Shown here piece after piece: positions 45,740 to 55,070 of a DNA stretch of 64,000 nt. Every line of letters starts with the position of its first letter. The first letter of the stretch is position 1. Source of the stretch: Candidatus Moanabacter tarae (lineage in GTDB: Bacteria > Verrucomicrobiota > Verrucomicrobiia > Opitutales > UBA2987); assembly GCA_003226295.1 (NCBI GenBank), contig CP029803.1, positions 478,226-542,225 on the forward strand, in the 5' to 3' direction. Position numbers and translations under genes: made by a program. The notes under the pieces were generated by a model. That model did no database searches, was not told the DNA's origin, and worked only from the letters and a program-made list of their open reading frames with translations.

Positions 45740-46430
45740 TTTTAATGGAAAAGAGATTTTGAGAATTCTATTCCTTAGGCGATAGGTTGCTCGATGGTTT
45801 CTTGATCCGAGTATTCTGCGGTGAAATAAAGGGCTCCAGAGAGGATGTGTTTTTTACCCCGTTGTGACTTTTGGCTAATAAGCTAAGTCATTTTGGACGG
45901 TGATTCAGAAATTCTTCCATGCGGTTAATTCAGATTTATCCCGTTGGGTTCCTGCCAGTAGGTATTCATTAAATTCATAGCTCTGAGCTACTTCCATACA
46001 TTATCGATAGCAAATCCATGCGGTGCGCCGTTTAGTCCAGAGTGTGCCTGGTCGAGAACTGTGCAGATAGTCTAAGGATCACATTTTTTAATAAGGTAGA
46101 GTATAATTATAGAATTATTAATCCAAAAACCACAGCGGGTCTTGTACTCGAACAGCAATACCTTAATTATCGATAACTGGGACGATATTGTCGAGTTCTA
46201 GTTGCATTCTTGCTTCTTTCTGCATGTATCCTATCGTATGGTCGAGTTCGACACAGATCCGTATGGGTATTTCGACTTCGACATTGGAAGCGATCGTTCT
46301 TTCCTCGATTGGTCCTGCCAGAGCGGTAATCTTTATTCTTTCCTGGCGCAGGACTGAGTTCGGAGGATTGCGATTTTCCCTTCGGTTACTTTTTCATTGA
46401 TGCCTAGAATTCTTCTTTCAGAATCTCAAA
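45740..46430. other. Long intergenic region with possible decayed coding sequence (minus strand)
   Basis: On the minus strand, 46163-46393 is open for 76 codons without any start, with protein-like text (NPPNSVLRQERIKITALAGP, then IASNVEVEIPIRICVELDHT). A further minus-strand reading down to 45779 gives LDQAHSGLNGAPHGFAIDN, later SYEFNEYLLAGTQRDKSE, and a last stretch HILSGALYFTAEYSDQ, interrupted by stops. The pieces look like remnants of one or two genes, but no family is recognised, so this is not called a pseudogene. Confidence 0.35.
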
Positions 46431-47222
46431 ATGGACGTTCTCTTCCACACAACTAACCCTTTTAAGGGTGTTATTGTCGAGAGGGATAGACTGCCTCCCG
46501 ATCCAGCTACCTTTGAGAGACAACTGTCACATTCTATCGAGGTTTGGAAAGCCGATGGGCTTTTGACCGTTTGGTTGGAGGTGTCGATTGGTTTTTCTGA
46601 TCTGATCCCTATCGGGGTAAAAGCTGGATTCGAGTTCCATCACGCGGGCAGCGATTATGTAATGATGACGTTCCGGTTGGTGAAAGACACCTTCATCCCC
46701 GTCTACGCTACCCACTACATTGGTGCAGGGGGCGTAGTCGTTAATCAAAAAGACGAATTGCTTGTAGTTTGCGAGCGCTATCGGCGTGACAATAAACCCT
46801 CATACAAACTTCCCGGGGGTTCTCTCCAGTCTGGAGAGCATTTGCAAGACTGTGTGATTCGCGAAGTTAAGGAGGAGACAGGAATAGAGACTATCTTTGA
46901 TGCACTTGTTTGTTTCAGACATTGGCACGGATACAGGTTTTCGAAATCCGACATCTATTTTGTTTGTCGCTTGAGGCCGAAGAGTCAGGACATAACTATC
47001 CAACAAGAAGAGATCGAAGAGTGCCTCTGGATGCCGATTTTGAAGTATCTTGAGTCAGAGTACGTTCATGCCTTTAATAAAAGCATTGTACGGGCGGCTT
47101 TGGAGAGTCCAGGACTTGTCCCAGTAGAGATGGAAGGTTATCCAGATCGAAAGGAACGCGAATTTTTCATGCCAGGGAGTCTGTCTCTCGGCTCTGGAAC
47201 TTCTTCATCCCACAACCTCTAA
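46431..47222 (+). CDS. Nudix hydrolase of NUDT6-like architecture
   Basis: This 263-residue protein has a Nudix box at residues 130-152 (G130, E136, R144-E145, E148-E149, G151), matching GX5EX7REUXEEXGU. The preceding 90 residues form a pre-Nudix domain (EVWKADGLLTVWLEVSIG, then GFEFHHAGSDYVMM) that resembles the extra N-terminal domain of eukaryotic NUDT6 and plant NUDX2/8-type proteins. Text after the box (YFVCRLRPKSQDITIQQEEI) also looks like those proteins. Nudix enzymes hydrolyse nucleoside diphosphate derivatives; the substrate here is unknown. The ATG at 46431 is the only start visible. Confidence 0.83.
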   Translation: MDVLFHTTNPFKGVIVERDRLPPDPATFERQLSHSIEVWKADGLLTVWLEVSIGFSDLIPIGVKAGFEFHHAGSDYVMMTFRLVKDTFIPVYATHYIGAGGVVVNQKDELLVVCERYRRDNKPSYKLPGGSLQSGEHLQDCVIREVKEETGIETIFDALVCFRHWHGYRFSKSDIYFVCRLRPKSQDITIQQEEIEECLWMPILKYLESEYVHAFNKSIVRAALESPGLVPVEMEGYPDRKEREFFMPGSLSLGSGTSSSHNL

Positions 47223-47374
47223 AAGATTTCCAGCTGTAGGGGATTCTGAAGACAGTTGTAGTTTCTGTTGCGCTGTCATGGAGAATCAAACTTTTGATGC
47301 TGCAGTAACTCCCTTAAGAATCTTGAATAACTATTCTTTGGTAAGGTTAATGTTGTAACTGACCTATTTAGGGG

Positions 47375-47395
47375 TATCGGGATGCATTCCCGATA
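47375..47395. repeat. Short perfect inverted repeat (8-base stem)
   Basis: TATCGGGA and TCCCGATA pair around a five-base loop, about 150 bases after the Nudix gene and 112 bases before the end of the next minus-strand gene. There is no clear T-run. It may be a terminator or bidirectional barrier between the convergent genes. Confidence 0.4.
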
Positions 47396-47506
47396 GGTTT
47401 ATCGCAAGGGGTAGCACGGTTGTTGATAAGGTTTAAATGGATCAAGTGAGAAGTCGAAAGATGGAAGTTTAAGACGATCCCTAAATAAATGTACACCAAA
47501 GGGACT

Positions 47507-48304
47507 TCAGATCAGTTTATCAAATTGATCTCGAATCCTGATTTTGTCGTCCTCGTCGCCAAATCCGAGATTGTACCATCCCTTGTAGTCACGTTTGTTT
47601 AATTCAAGAAACAGCGATTTAAAATCGATGTTGCCTTCTCCAGGGACTAGATGGACTTCGTAGTCCCCAGTGTTATCGTTGACCCTGACTTGGCCTATGT
47701 TATTGGTGCCAAAGGCATTAAGAAAGCCTATCCAGCCTTCCGGTACTAGGTGTCCATGGGCTACGTTAAAGGCCCATTTGAAGTAAGGTGAATCGATCTC
47801 GTCGAGGAACCATCGGGTCTCTTCAACGTTATGGGGAATGTAGTGAATCTCGGCTAGATCCGGCTCCTTGTTATGGTTTTCAAAGTACACCATAATTTCG
47901 GTCTGAGCAGCCATTTCGACCAAGCGTTTTATGCGATCCACGGCAGCTTGCTTTCGCAGATTAGTATCTCCGAAATGGTAGCCACCGTGGCCGACAATCC
48001 AACCGCAACCGATTTTCCTAGCCAGCCGGATATTTGCCCAAAGATATTCATCTACCGCCTCTGACATTATCGGGACGTATTCCGCATTATTGATAGCGGA
48101 TATTGGATGGATACCCACCTGTATCTTTGTTTTTTCCAGCAGATTTCGGATTTTCGTAGTCCGAACTTTATCGAACGAGACTAGTTCGTTAGGCGGATTG
48201 TCGGCGTTAAAATCGACATAACTAAATCCGTTGGATGCTCCCCACATAATTGATTGTTCAATGGGGATATCCTTGGGAGCGTCGAAGCCAAATCTATCTG
48301 ACAT
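47507..48304 (-). CDS. Sugar phosphate isomerase/epimerase (TIM barrel)
   Basis: This 265-residue member of the xylose isomerase-like family begins at ATG 48304; an in-frame TTG at 48310 would add two residues. Candidate metal ligands are in IMVYFENHNKEPD, FNVAHGH and VRVNDNTG, followed by VPGEGNIDF. That last segment, GEGxIDF, is common in this family's sugar epimerases. It is separated by 62 bases from a Gfo/Idh oxidoreductase gene on the same strand, a pair that typically works on one sugar or inositol. Confidence 0.84.
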   Translation of the reverse strand: MSDRFGFDAPKDIPIEQSIMWGASNGFSYVDFNADNPPNELVSFDKVRTTKIRNLLEKTKIQVGIHPISAINNAEYVPIMSEAVDEYLWANIRLARKIGCGWIVGHGGYHFGDTNLRKQAAVDRIKRLVEMAAQTEIMVYFENHNKEPDLAEIHYIPHNVEETRWFLDEIDSPYFKWAFNVAHGHLVPEGWIGFLNAFGTNNIGQVRVNDNTGDYEVHLVPGEGNIDFKSLFLELNKRDYKGWYNLGFGDEDDKIRIRDQFDKLI

Positions 48305-48366
48305 ATCCAATCATCAGTGTTCACTGTTTATATTGTAGGAAGGAAACTCCAATACCAAATTGATCT

Positions 48367-49341
48367 TCATTGATAGAAGTTGCTCACACATGCATCCAAT
48401 ACTCGTTGGGTGCGTAAGGCACTATCGCCAGTTGACTCACACTTCCCTTTGCCGTGGAGTTCAGCTATGATCGCTTCTTGGAGGGGTTGACAGACGTGTT
48501 TAGGAAATGGGGCAGAGACAAACTTCTGCTCACCGTTTCCCAAGACTATCTTAATGTCATTGTCTCCGTAAACTTGAATTTCGATCTTTCCTAAGGTTCC
48601 GGTGAAAGTTAGGTAGTCATCATTTCGGCCAGAGTTAAAATTAAAAGTAGCGGTTCCCAGAACGTTGTTTTCAAAGCGGAAGCAAGTAACCGTTACGTCT
48701 TCAGCATCATAGGTGTTGCCGGAGTTTATCGAGTAGCCTACAATTTCGCATATTGGCCCAACAAGGTAGTCTAGGATATCGAATCCGTGAGAACCGAGAT
48801 CAAAAGACTTTCCGGCTCCAGCAATGATAGGGTTGTAACGCCATTCACGCGATTCTTCGTCCTTTGCTAACGTGGAATAGTTTACGAATTCAATAGACGT
48901 CAGTTTTCCGATAGTCCCATTGTTTAAGAAATAGCGAAGTTTATGATAACGAGGCAGTGCCCTCCGGTAAAAAGCTACCCAAAGAGACAAATCCTTTTCC
49001 TTGAATGCGTTAACCATTTGCTCTCCTTCCTCTGCGTTCATTGCCATTGGTTTTTCAACCAGGCAGGGTTTCCCTGCTTTGGCGGTTGCAAGGGCGTATT
49101 TAAGATGGGTTGAAGGCGGTGTAGCTACATAAACAACGTCGACTTCTTTATCTTCAATTAGAGCCTGGGCATCATCGTACCACCTAGGAACGCCGTGACG
49201 TTCAGCGTAATCTTTGGCTGCTGCTGCATTCCGGCGCATCACTGCTACCAGTCGCGATCGGTCGGCTTTATAAAGACCGGGACCACTCTTCTTTTCAGTT
49301 ACATCACCGCAACCGATGATTCCCCAGCGTATCGTTTTCAT
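48367..49341 (-). CDS. Gfo/Idh/MocA-family oxidoreductase
   Basis: This 324-residue NAD(P)-dependent dehydrogenase has the Rossmann motif GIIGCGDV and EKP in PCLVEKPMAMN. The substrate domain shows AGAGKSFDLGSHGFDILDYLVG, whose Asp and His are the usual catalytic pair. It precedes the isomerase gene on the minus strand with 62 bases between. Sugar or inositol substrates are expected, not identified. Confidence 0.88.
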   Translation of the reverse strand: MKTIRWGIIGCGDVTEKKSGPGLYKADRSRLVAVMRRNAAAAKDYAERHGVPRWYDDAQALIEDKEVDVVYVATPPSTHLKYALATAKAGKPCLVEKPMAMNAEEGEQMVNAFKEKDLSLWVAFYRRALPRYHKLRYFLNNGTIGKLTSIEFVNYSTLAKDEESREWRYNPIIAGAGKSFDLGSHGFDILDYLVGPICEIVGYSINSGNTYDAEDVTVTCFRFENNVLGTATFNFNSGRNDDYLTFTGTLGKIEIQVYGDNDIKIVLGNGEQKFVSAPFPKHVCQPLQEAIIAELHGKGKCESTGDSALRTQRVLDACVSNFYQ

Positions 49342-49675
49342 TTCCTGAACTTACACTGTAAATTTCAATTTTCCATCACTTCCTGGAAGCGTCCGCCGAT
49401 TTAAGGTTCCTTAACCCTAATAATGTAATTCCAAATTAGGTTCTCTACAGCCATAAATATTGGTTCTTCAGTTCCCACTGGTTGAATTGCTTGTCGGGAG
49501 GTAGGAAATAGTCAAGATCTGCAGTGTTAAATGGTTTAAACTAACTTATTTTCTAGAATAAAACTCACTAAGTGTCCTTTCCTCATTCCTTGAAGAGCTT
49601 TTGTGAAGCTGGAAAATAATGCCAACCAGATGCCCGAGAATGTAAGGTATTCAAAATATTCTAATTGATAAAAAT
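49342..49675. other. Divergent intergenic region
   Basis: This 334-base region separates a minus-strand Gfo/Idh gene from the cytochrome c-PQQ dehydrogenase gene. It is AT-rich with no ORF or clear regulatory site. Confidence 0.5.
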
Positions 49676-51199
49676 ATGCATCAAAATGAGTCGGCATCAT
49701 TCTCCGCCTCGGAGCTCGGTTGGGTTCTCCATTTCCAACTGCGATTTACTGTCCGCAGCTTGGCTTCGATTTGCTTCCTCAGCACCTTGTCAATTTTTCC
49801 TCCACTTTCAATAGCAGCAGAGGGGAATCTTTATGACGGAGGAGAGATCTATGAGAGCCACTGCATGCGTTGCCATGGAGTGAATTTAGGAGGAGGATAT
49901 GCTAAGAGTCTTGTCGACGGAATTTGGCAGTTCGGAAAAAATTCATGGAACATCCGACAAAGTATCCGATTCGGCATTACTGATCTAGGAATGCCGCCTT
50001 TCGAGAATATCCTCTCGAGAGAAGAGATCGGAGCAGTCGTTGATTTTCTAAGAGCAAAGGAGGAAGCAGCTGGTGTAGAAAGACCTCATCCACATCCCAC
50101 TCTTTACACACAAAATTACAAACTGAAAGTCGAAATTCTAACGGAAGAACTCGAGATTCCTTGGAGTGTGGATTTTATTGATTCTGAAAGACTTATCGTA
50201 ACAGAAAAGCCGGGCACACTCAGGATTTTTCACGGAGCCAAATTGCTGCCTGATGCTGTCGCTGGGACTCCTGCTGTTCTCTACTGGGGTCAGGGTGGCT
50301 TAATGGACGTTGCGGTAGATCCTGAATACAGTGAAAATGGGTGGATTTATTTATCCTACACTCACCAGTTGCGTGATATACAAATGGATCAGACAAGTCC
50401 GCTTTCTATGACAAGAATTGTTCGTGGTAGACTACATCAGAACGTTTGGAAAGATGAAGAGGTTCTCTATGAGGCTCCGCATGACAGTTACACTACTGGA
50501 AGGGTTCATTATGGGAGTCGGATTGTATTTGATCCAGAAGGTCACTTGTATTTTTCTGTCGGTGACCGCGGCGAACCCGAACAGGCGCAGGAGCTTGATC
50601 GGCCAAACGGCAAGGTTCACAGGATTCAAAGAGATGGTGGAATTCCTTTAGACAATCCTTTCGTTCACCTTAAAGGAGCACTGCCCTCTATCTACTCTTA
50701 CGGACATCGTAATCCTCAGGGACTGGCGATTCATCCGGAAACGGGTAGAGTTTGGAATACTGAACACGGCCCCTTAGGTGGGGATGAATTGAATGTCATT
50801 TGCCCGGGCTGCAATTACGGATGGCCGGATATCAGTTATGGGAGAAATTATGACGGTACAATAATAACGGAAAACACCTCCAGACCTGAAATGGAACAGC
50901 CGGTTATTTATTGGAGTCCGTCAATTGCAGTTTGCGGCCTCGATTTTTATCGTGGTGATCTTTTCCCCAAGTGGAATGGTAAGTTACTTGCGGGGGCCCT
51001 GAAGTATGAGGAGATCCAGTTGCTTACTATTGAAAATGATCGTGTGATGCACCGGGAAGTTATATTTAAAAACCTAGGGCGCGTACGCGATGTGGCAATA
51101 GGCCCTGATGGAGCAATCTATGTAGTGCTTAATGGCCCGGATGTGCTCCTAAGATTGACTCCTGACACTCCTATTCCAGAGGGTCACTTCCCAGACTAA
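49676..51199 (+). CDS. Cytochrome c-PQQ sugar dehydrogenase fusion protein
   Basis: This 507-residue exported protein joins a cytochrome c domain to a PQQ-dependent aldose dehydrogenase beta-propeller. A hydrophobic stretch around residues 24-47 is the signal peptide. The heme motif is C63-M-R-C66-H67, and Met106 in DLGMPPF is the likely axial ligand. From about residue 140 the propeller shows EIPWSVDF, TEKPGTLRIF, QGGLMDVAVDP, HYGSRIVF, GHRNPQGLA and EHGPLGGDELNVI, typical of soluble aldose dehydrogenases. It should oxidise aldose sugars in the periplasm and pass electrons to the fused heme, then to the respiratory chain. Confidence 0.88.
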   Translation: MHQNESASFSASELGWVLHFQLRFTVRSLASICFLSTLSIFPPLSIAAEGNLYDGGEIYESHCMRCHGVNLGGGYAKSLVDGIWQFGKNSWNIRQSIRFGITDLGMPPFENILSREEIGAVVDFLRAKEEAAGVERPHPHPTLYTQNYKLKVEILTEELEIPWSVDFIDSERLIVTEKPGTLRIFHGAKLLPDAVAGTPAVLYWGQGGLMDVAVDPEYSENGWIYLSYTHQLRDIQMDQTSPLSMTRIVRGRLHQNVWKDEEVLYEAPHDSYTTGRVHYGSRIVFDPEGHLYFSVGDRGEPEQAQELDRPNGKVHRIQRDGGIPLDNPFVHLKGALPSIYSYGHRNPQGLAIHPETGRVWNTEHGPLGGDELNVICPGCNYGWPDISYGRNYDGTIITENTSRPEMEQPVIYWSPSIAVCGLDFYRGDLFPKWNGKLLAGALKYEEIQLLTIENDRVMHREVIFKNLGRVRDVAIGPDGAIYVVLNGPDVLLRLTPDTPIPEGHFPD

Positions 51200-51277
51200 G
51201 CTGATGGTAATAGATCCATGTCTGAACCATTCGCACTTTTTTGCTGTGTACTCACATGACAATGGAAAGCAATAGTC

Positions 51278-52252
51278 TCAATCAACTTCCATTTCGCTTG
51301 CTTGAAGGATCGCTTTATGAACAGCGAGATCATGGGTGGAATCCCAACGGAGCTTTTTTTCGTTTCGGATGACTTTTGCAAAATCGATAAATTCTCCATC
51401 ATAGCGGCCGTCCTGCAAAGTTAGATCGACTCTTTGGTATCCTTCGCTGAATCTACTGAACTTCTTATCGAGAGATAGCTTTATACTCGGCGGTTCCAGG
51501 GGATCTATAATCACTGCTCCTTTCTCACCGATAACCTCAAATTTCCTCCGTTTGTGCGGGTCGATATGGTTACTTCGAATCGTCGCAACAGCTGTTGGGT
51601 AACGGAACACAGCAAGCTGGTTGTCCGCTAGGTTGTCTTTCTCAGGATGAGAGCGAAAGGTAAAAGCTTCCACGCCCTCTGGTGGACCAAGAATTGTGAC
51701 CAATGGATCAATTATGTGGCAACCGAGTTCAAACATGCCACCTCCAGGGAAGCGCGCGATTGTGAGGCGCAGCAAATCGTTGGCAGATTTCCCAATCATA
51801 CCATTCACCTCTGTGATGGATCCCAGCCATCCATTTGTAATTGCATCAAATAAAAATTCAAAGCCCGGATTGTAACGAAACATATAACCCATTTGGATGG
51901 TTAGCCCGGCCTGGTCAGCGGTTTCGTGTAATTGCTGCAAGGCGCTCATGGATGTGCCGGCTGGTTTGTCGATATGGACATGAAATCCGGACTCGATACA
52001 TCGTTGAGCGGTTGGGACGAGTTCAGACACTTCTGTCTCCACGACAACGGCTCTAAGTCCTTCGGTACTGAAGAGCTGGGTTTCGGTCAGCCAGGTTGCT
52101 CCTTCGTAACCGTTTGATTCCATTTCGGTTCGCCGTTTCTCATCCGGCTCAACAACACCTACAACTTCAAAAAGATCGGGGAATTTCAACATTGTATCGT
52201 ACTTCCCCTTGGCATGGGCGTGCTTTGTCCCAATCTGAGCAATACGTATCAT
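51278..52252 (-). CDS. Gfo/Idh/MocA-family oxidoreductase
   Basis: This 324-residue protein starts at ATG 52252, only four bases after the upstream gene's stop; the longer frame from 52288 overlaps that gene. It has the N-terminal AQIGTKHAHAKG in place of GxGxxG, and HIDKPAGTS where EKP is usual, keeping the lysine. The substrate domain contains FELGCHIIDPLVTILG with a His for catalysis. It is translationally close to a second Gfo/Idh gene, so both may act in series on one sugar. Confidence 0.85.
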   Translation of the reverse strand: MIRIAQIGTKHAHAKGKYDTMLKFPDLFEVVGVVEPDEKRRTEMESNGYEGATWLTETQLFSTEGLRAVVVETEVSELVPTAQRCIESGFHVHIDKPAGTSMSALQQLHETADQAGLTIQMGYMFRYNPGFEFLFDAITNGWLGSITEVNGMIGKSANDLLRLTIARFPGGGMFELGCHIIDPLVTILGPPEGVEAFTFRSHPEKDNLADNQLAVFRYPTAVATIRSNHIDPHKRRKFEVIGEKGAVIIDPLEPPSIKLSLDKKFSRFSEGYQRVDLTLQDGRYDGEFIDFAKVIRNEKKLRWDSTHDLAVHKAILQASEMEVD

Positions 52253-52256
52253 TTTA

Positions 52257-53210
52257 TCACTCACGCAGACCATCAAGAATTTTCGCACATAGACTCATAC
52301 TCTCTACTGCCGCATCGAGGTTTGCAGCTGGATATCCAATTGGTCGGCCGGATTTGACGCAGTCAAGAAAGAATCTATCTTGATCATTGGTGCTTTTCTG
52401 ACTGTTCGATCCATCTAGCTCTTTTTGGGTTCCGTCGCAATAAACAACACCTTGTTTAACGCCCTCGAGATAGGCGGATATTCCACATCCGTGTACTTCA
52501 TAACGTTCGAGCCGTGCATCGGTGGTATAGTTGGCAATGATAGATGCTACGCATTCGTTTTCGAAGACCACAAGTGCAGCATGTACGTCTTTGTAGATTG
52601 AAGTAGCCCTGCGAACAAAACTGTGCACTTCCGCTACTTTTGATTGCGCCAGGAAGGTCATCGTGTCGATGGCATGGATGGGAGTTTCCAATAGAAGGTT
52701 ATCCATCAACTCTTCGCCGAAGACCTCTGAATCCAAGGTTCGCTGAATGCTTTTGTGAAACTCTCCTACCAGTTGCGTAACTGGACCTCTTTCGGCTATC
52801 AGTGCCTTTGCCTCCACAATGAGTGGATTAAATCTACGATTCCATCCTACCATTCCTTTAGCTCCTGTGCGGATGCTGATATCTCTGAGTTCAACACACT
52901 CAGGAACACTCAGTCCAGGTGGTTTTTCCAGGAGGGTATCGATTCCCTCCTCGAGGCAGAGCTTTGCAACTGAAGCATTTAGGTGGGCAGGGGTAGCAAC
53001 TACGATCGCATCGAGTTCTTCCTTGGAAAGTAGATCTTCGATGGCGGCGTATCCTTTTTCAATCTGGTGGCTGCGACACGCCGCTTCTCGGGCCCGATCA
53101 ACCGGATCACATATCGCCACAATGTCGACATCGTCGAAAGATTCCAAAGCTCTTATATGCCCCTCGCCACGAGCCCCACATCCTATCACAGCTGTACGAA
53201 GGTTTTTCAT
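52257..53210 (-). CDS. Gfo/Idh/MocA-family oxidoreductase
   Basis: This 317-residue protein uses the ATG at 53210; the open frame extends upstream to 53288 without a better start. It has the Rossmann motif IGCGARGEGH and the catalytic lysine in LLEKPPGLS. The substrate domain shows ETPIHAIDTMTFL with the family's His and Asp. It is the first gene of the pair with 51278-52252 and runs away from marC. Confidence 0.85.
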   Translation of the reverse strand: MKNLRTAVIGCGARGEGHIRALESFDDVDIVAICDPVDRAREAACRSHQIEKGYAAIEDLLSKEELDAIVVATPAHLNASVAKLCLEEGIDTLLEKPPGLSVPECVELRDISIRTGAKGMVGWNRRFNPLIVEAKALIAERGPVTQLVGEFHKSIQRTLDSEVFGEELMDNLLLETPIHAIDTMTFLAQSKVAEVHSFVRRATSIYKDVHAALVVFENECVASIIANYTTDARLERYEVHGCGISAYLEGVKQGVVYCDGTQKELDGSNSQKSTNDQDRFFLDCVKSGRPIGYPAANLDAAVESMSLCAKILDGLRE

Positions 53211-53418
53211 TGATATGCTGGTTCCATTTCTTCTATCCTTCTTATCGTAGCCTTCCGCCCAAATTGAAGATGACTTCCATGCAGTCAAGATGAATTCCTT
53301 GGACTAATTGTGTCATGAAAGCTGTCTTTTCAGAATTGCTGTTTCGAGAACGTAATTTGGGTGCTGGAGGTTTCCAGGTACTAACAGTGACCGCTGGCTC
53401 TAGTCTTCCTTTGAAATC

Positions 53419-54093
53419 ATGGTTGTACACTTGATAAATCTAACTTTGGGAACAATTGTTGCCCTTCTCCCAATAGCAAATCCCTTTAGTACAGCGGCTT
53501 TATTCCTCAGTATTACTGAGGGCGATTCTAGAGAAAAGAGGAGACGCCAAGCATTTAAGGGATGTGTATACATGTTTTTTATTTTGGTGTCGTTTCTATT
53601 GGCCGGTCGACTAATCATGGAGTTTTTTGGCATCTCGATTTCCGGTTTACGTATAGCAGGTGGGCTGATGGTAGCTCGTATAGGTCTCGTTATGCTCAAA
53701 CCTAAGGAGGACGAAGTTAAGACCGAAGAAGTCGAATCTGAGGCGCTTGAAAAGGATGATATATCATTTACGCCACTGGCAATGCCCAGTATGAGTGGGC
53801 CGGGTGCCATTGCTGTGACGATCGGGCTAACCACTCAAACAAAATATCTTTTGGACTTCGTTGCTATTGTCATGGGCATATTTATCGTGACCGTTGTTTG
53901 TTGGCTTGTGCTTCGTGCTTCGACTAGAGTGGTTGGTTTTCTCGGTGTCACTGGGATGAATGCGCTCTGTCGGATCATGGGGTTTTTGCTTTTGTGTGTT
54001 GGTATCCAATTTATCGTGAATGGAATAACGGGGGCTGTTACTGATCCCCAATTTATAGAAATGCTAGTGGAGGTTTTCCAATCTGTAAAATGA
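53419..54093 (+). CDS. MarC-family integral membrane protein
   Basis: This 224-residue protein has about six membrane-spanning stretches. The N-terminal LLPIANPFSTAALFLSIT, the GLRIAGGLMVARIGLVML segment, PLAMPSMSGPGAIAVTIGLT and the end GIQFIVNGITGAV match the MarC/YchE family. Members are inner-membrane proteins of unclear transport function; the family is not the multidrug regulator its name suggests. A charged cytoplasmic loop lies at about residues 95-115. Confidence 0.9.
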   Translation: MVVHLINLTLGTIVALLPIANPFSTAALFLSITEGDSREKRRRQAFKGCVYMFFILVSFLLAGRLIMEFFGISISGLRIAGGLMVARIGLVMLKPKEDEVKTEEVESEALEKDDISFTPLAMPSMSGPGAIAVTIGLTTQTKYLLDFVAIVMGIFIVTVVCWLVLRASTRVVGFLGVTGMNALCRIMGFLLLCVGIQFIVNGITGAVTDPQFIEMLVEVFQSVK

Positions 54094-54219
54094 GCTCCGA
54101 GTGTTATACAGGTTAGGAGCGATGTCAGTTTCCATTATTCAGTACAATATCAAATTGGCTCTAAGCAAATGGAACCGATCTTGGTGTGCTTTTCCCAGGG
54201 GGAATTAGGTTGGAGCGGC

Positions 54220-54609
54220 TTATTTTACAACTGCCAAGCGAATAATCAGATACCCAATTCCGGTAAGGGTAATCGAGCCAATAACGTGAATAAATATACC
54301 CACCCCCATCCATAGGTATCTGCCAGATGAGAATATTTGATGCATTTCAACGGAAAAGGCAGAAAACGTTGTGAGGGAACCGAGGAACCCAGTAAGAAAA
54401 AAGATCTTGTACTCTTGTGGGACGTTCGGGTACTGATCCAAGTAGGAGTAGGCCATCCCAATTAGAAGGCCACCAACGAGGTTTGCCAACAGGGTTCCAA
54501 CAGGAATTCTTGCCCAAACGTGATTAAGGGATACCGCTAGAGACCATCTGAGGGTTGCGCCAATCGAAGCTCCAAGGGCGATTGTGGCTATGTTAGTAAC
54601 TAAGGTCAT
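54220..54609 (-). CDS. crcB: Fluoride channel CrcB/Fluc
   Basis: This 129-residue protein is a Fluc/CrcB fluoride exporter. It has four membrane segments, GASIGATLRW at the start, GTLLANLVGGLLIGM, and the hallmark GFLGSLTTFSAFSVEM, which contains the fluoride-pathway residues. Fluc channels work as antiparallel dimers. The ATG at 54609 is preferred; a TTG at 54654 would give 15 more residues. No fluoride riboswitch is recognised upstream. Confidence 0.93.
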   Translation of the reverse strand: MTLVTNIATIALGASIGATLRWSLAVSLNHVWARIPVGTLLANLVGGLLIGMAYSYLDQYPNVPQEYKIFFLTGFLGSLTTFSAFSVEMHQIFSSGRYLWMGVGIFIHVIGSITLTGIGYLIIRLAVVK

Positions 54610-54654
54610 AATGGCTGATTTAAAAGGTATCAATTGAATGGTGAAAAGGAGCAA

Positions 54655-55070
54655 GCTAGAGAAGATCTTAAGTCATTCAAATGCTTGTTTTGTAATTCCT
54701 AATTGTCATGATCAAAATTGATTTGAGGTATGGAAGAGCTTTGGGGTGGAGTTTTCTATTGGTAGAAGTTAACCGGCGTTCGTTTTAGCGGACTTAATAG
54801 GAAATGAAAATTCACTTGGATTAGAGATTGGTTTGTGTTCCGGCTATTCTGAGTTTTCTTCGCTTCCGGACCCTAAGGGACTCTTCCAGCGACTGTATAC
54901 TATTTAATCACGGACTGGATTATTTAATGAGATGGATTTATCATCTTTGATCTTAAGTAGGGTTTTTGCTTGATGGTGCCTGATGATGATCGGGTTAGGT
55001 AGTTGGAAACCTAGAATGTTTTGGTTTAATCTGATTGATTCGAAGGTAATGGTGAAAAGGATAAAAGAAG
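54655..55070. other. Divergent intergenic region
   Basis: About 416 bases separate crcB from the mandelate racemase-family gene. I see no gene, tRNA or riboswitch. The right end lacks an obvious ribosome binding site of more than four purines. Confidence 0.5.

Noticed and set aside
46188-46400. 70-codon plus-strand ORF before the Nudix gene
   Set aside because: It is the opposite strand of an open minus-strand stretch and has a serine-rich, family-less sequence without a ribosome binding site.
53242-53430. 62-codon minus-strand ORF overlapping the marC start
   Set aside because: It overlaps the well-supported marC N-terminus and has no family signal. A plus-strand ORF of 39 codons at 53316-53435 in the same place is equally unsupported.
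54610-55070. Fluoride riboswitch upstream of crcB
   Set aside because: No match to the conserved pseudoknot sequence is visible on the minus strand.
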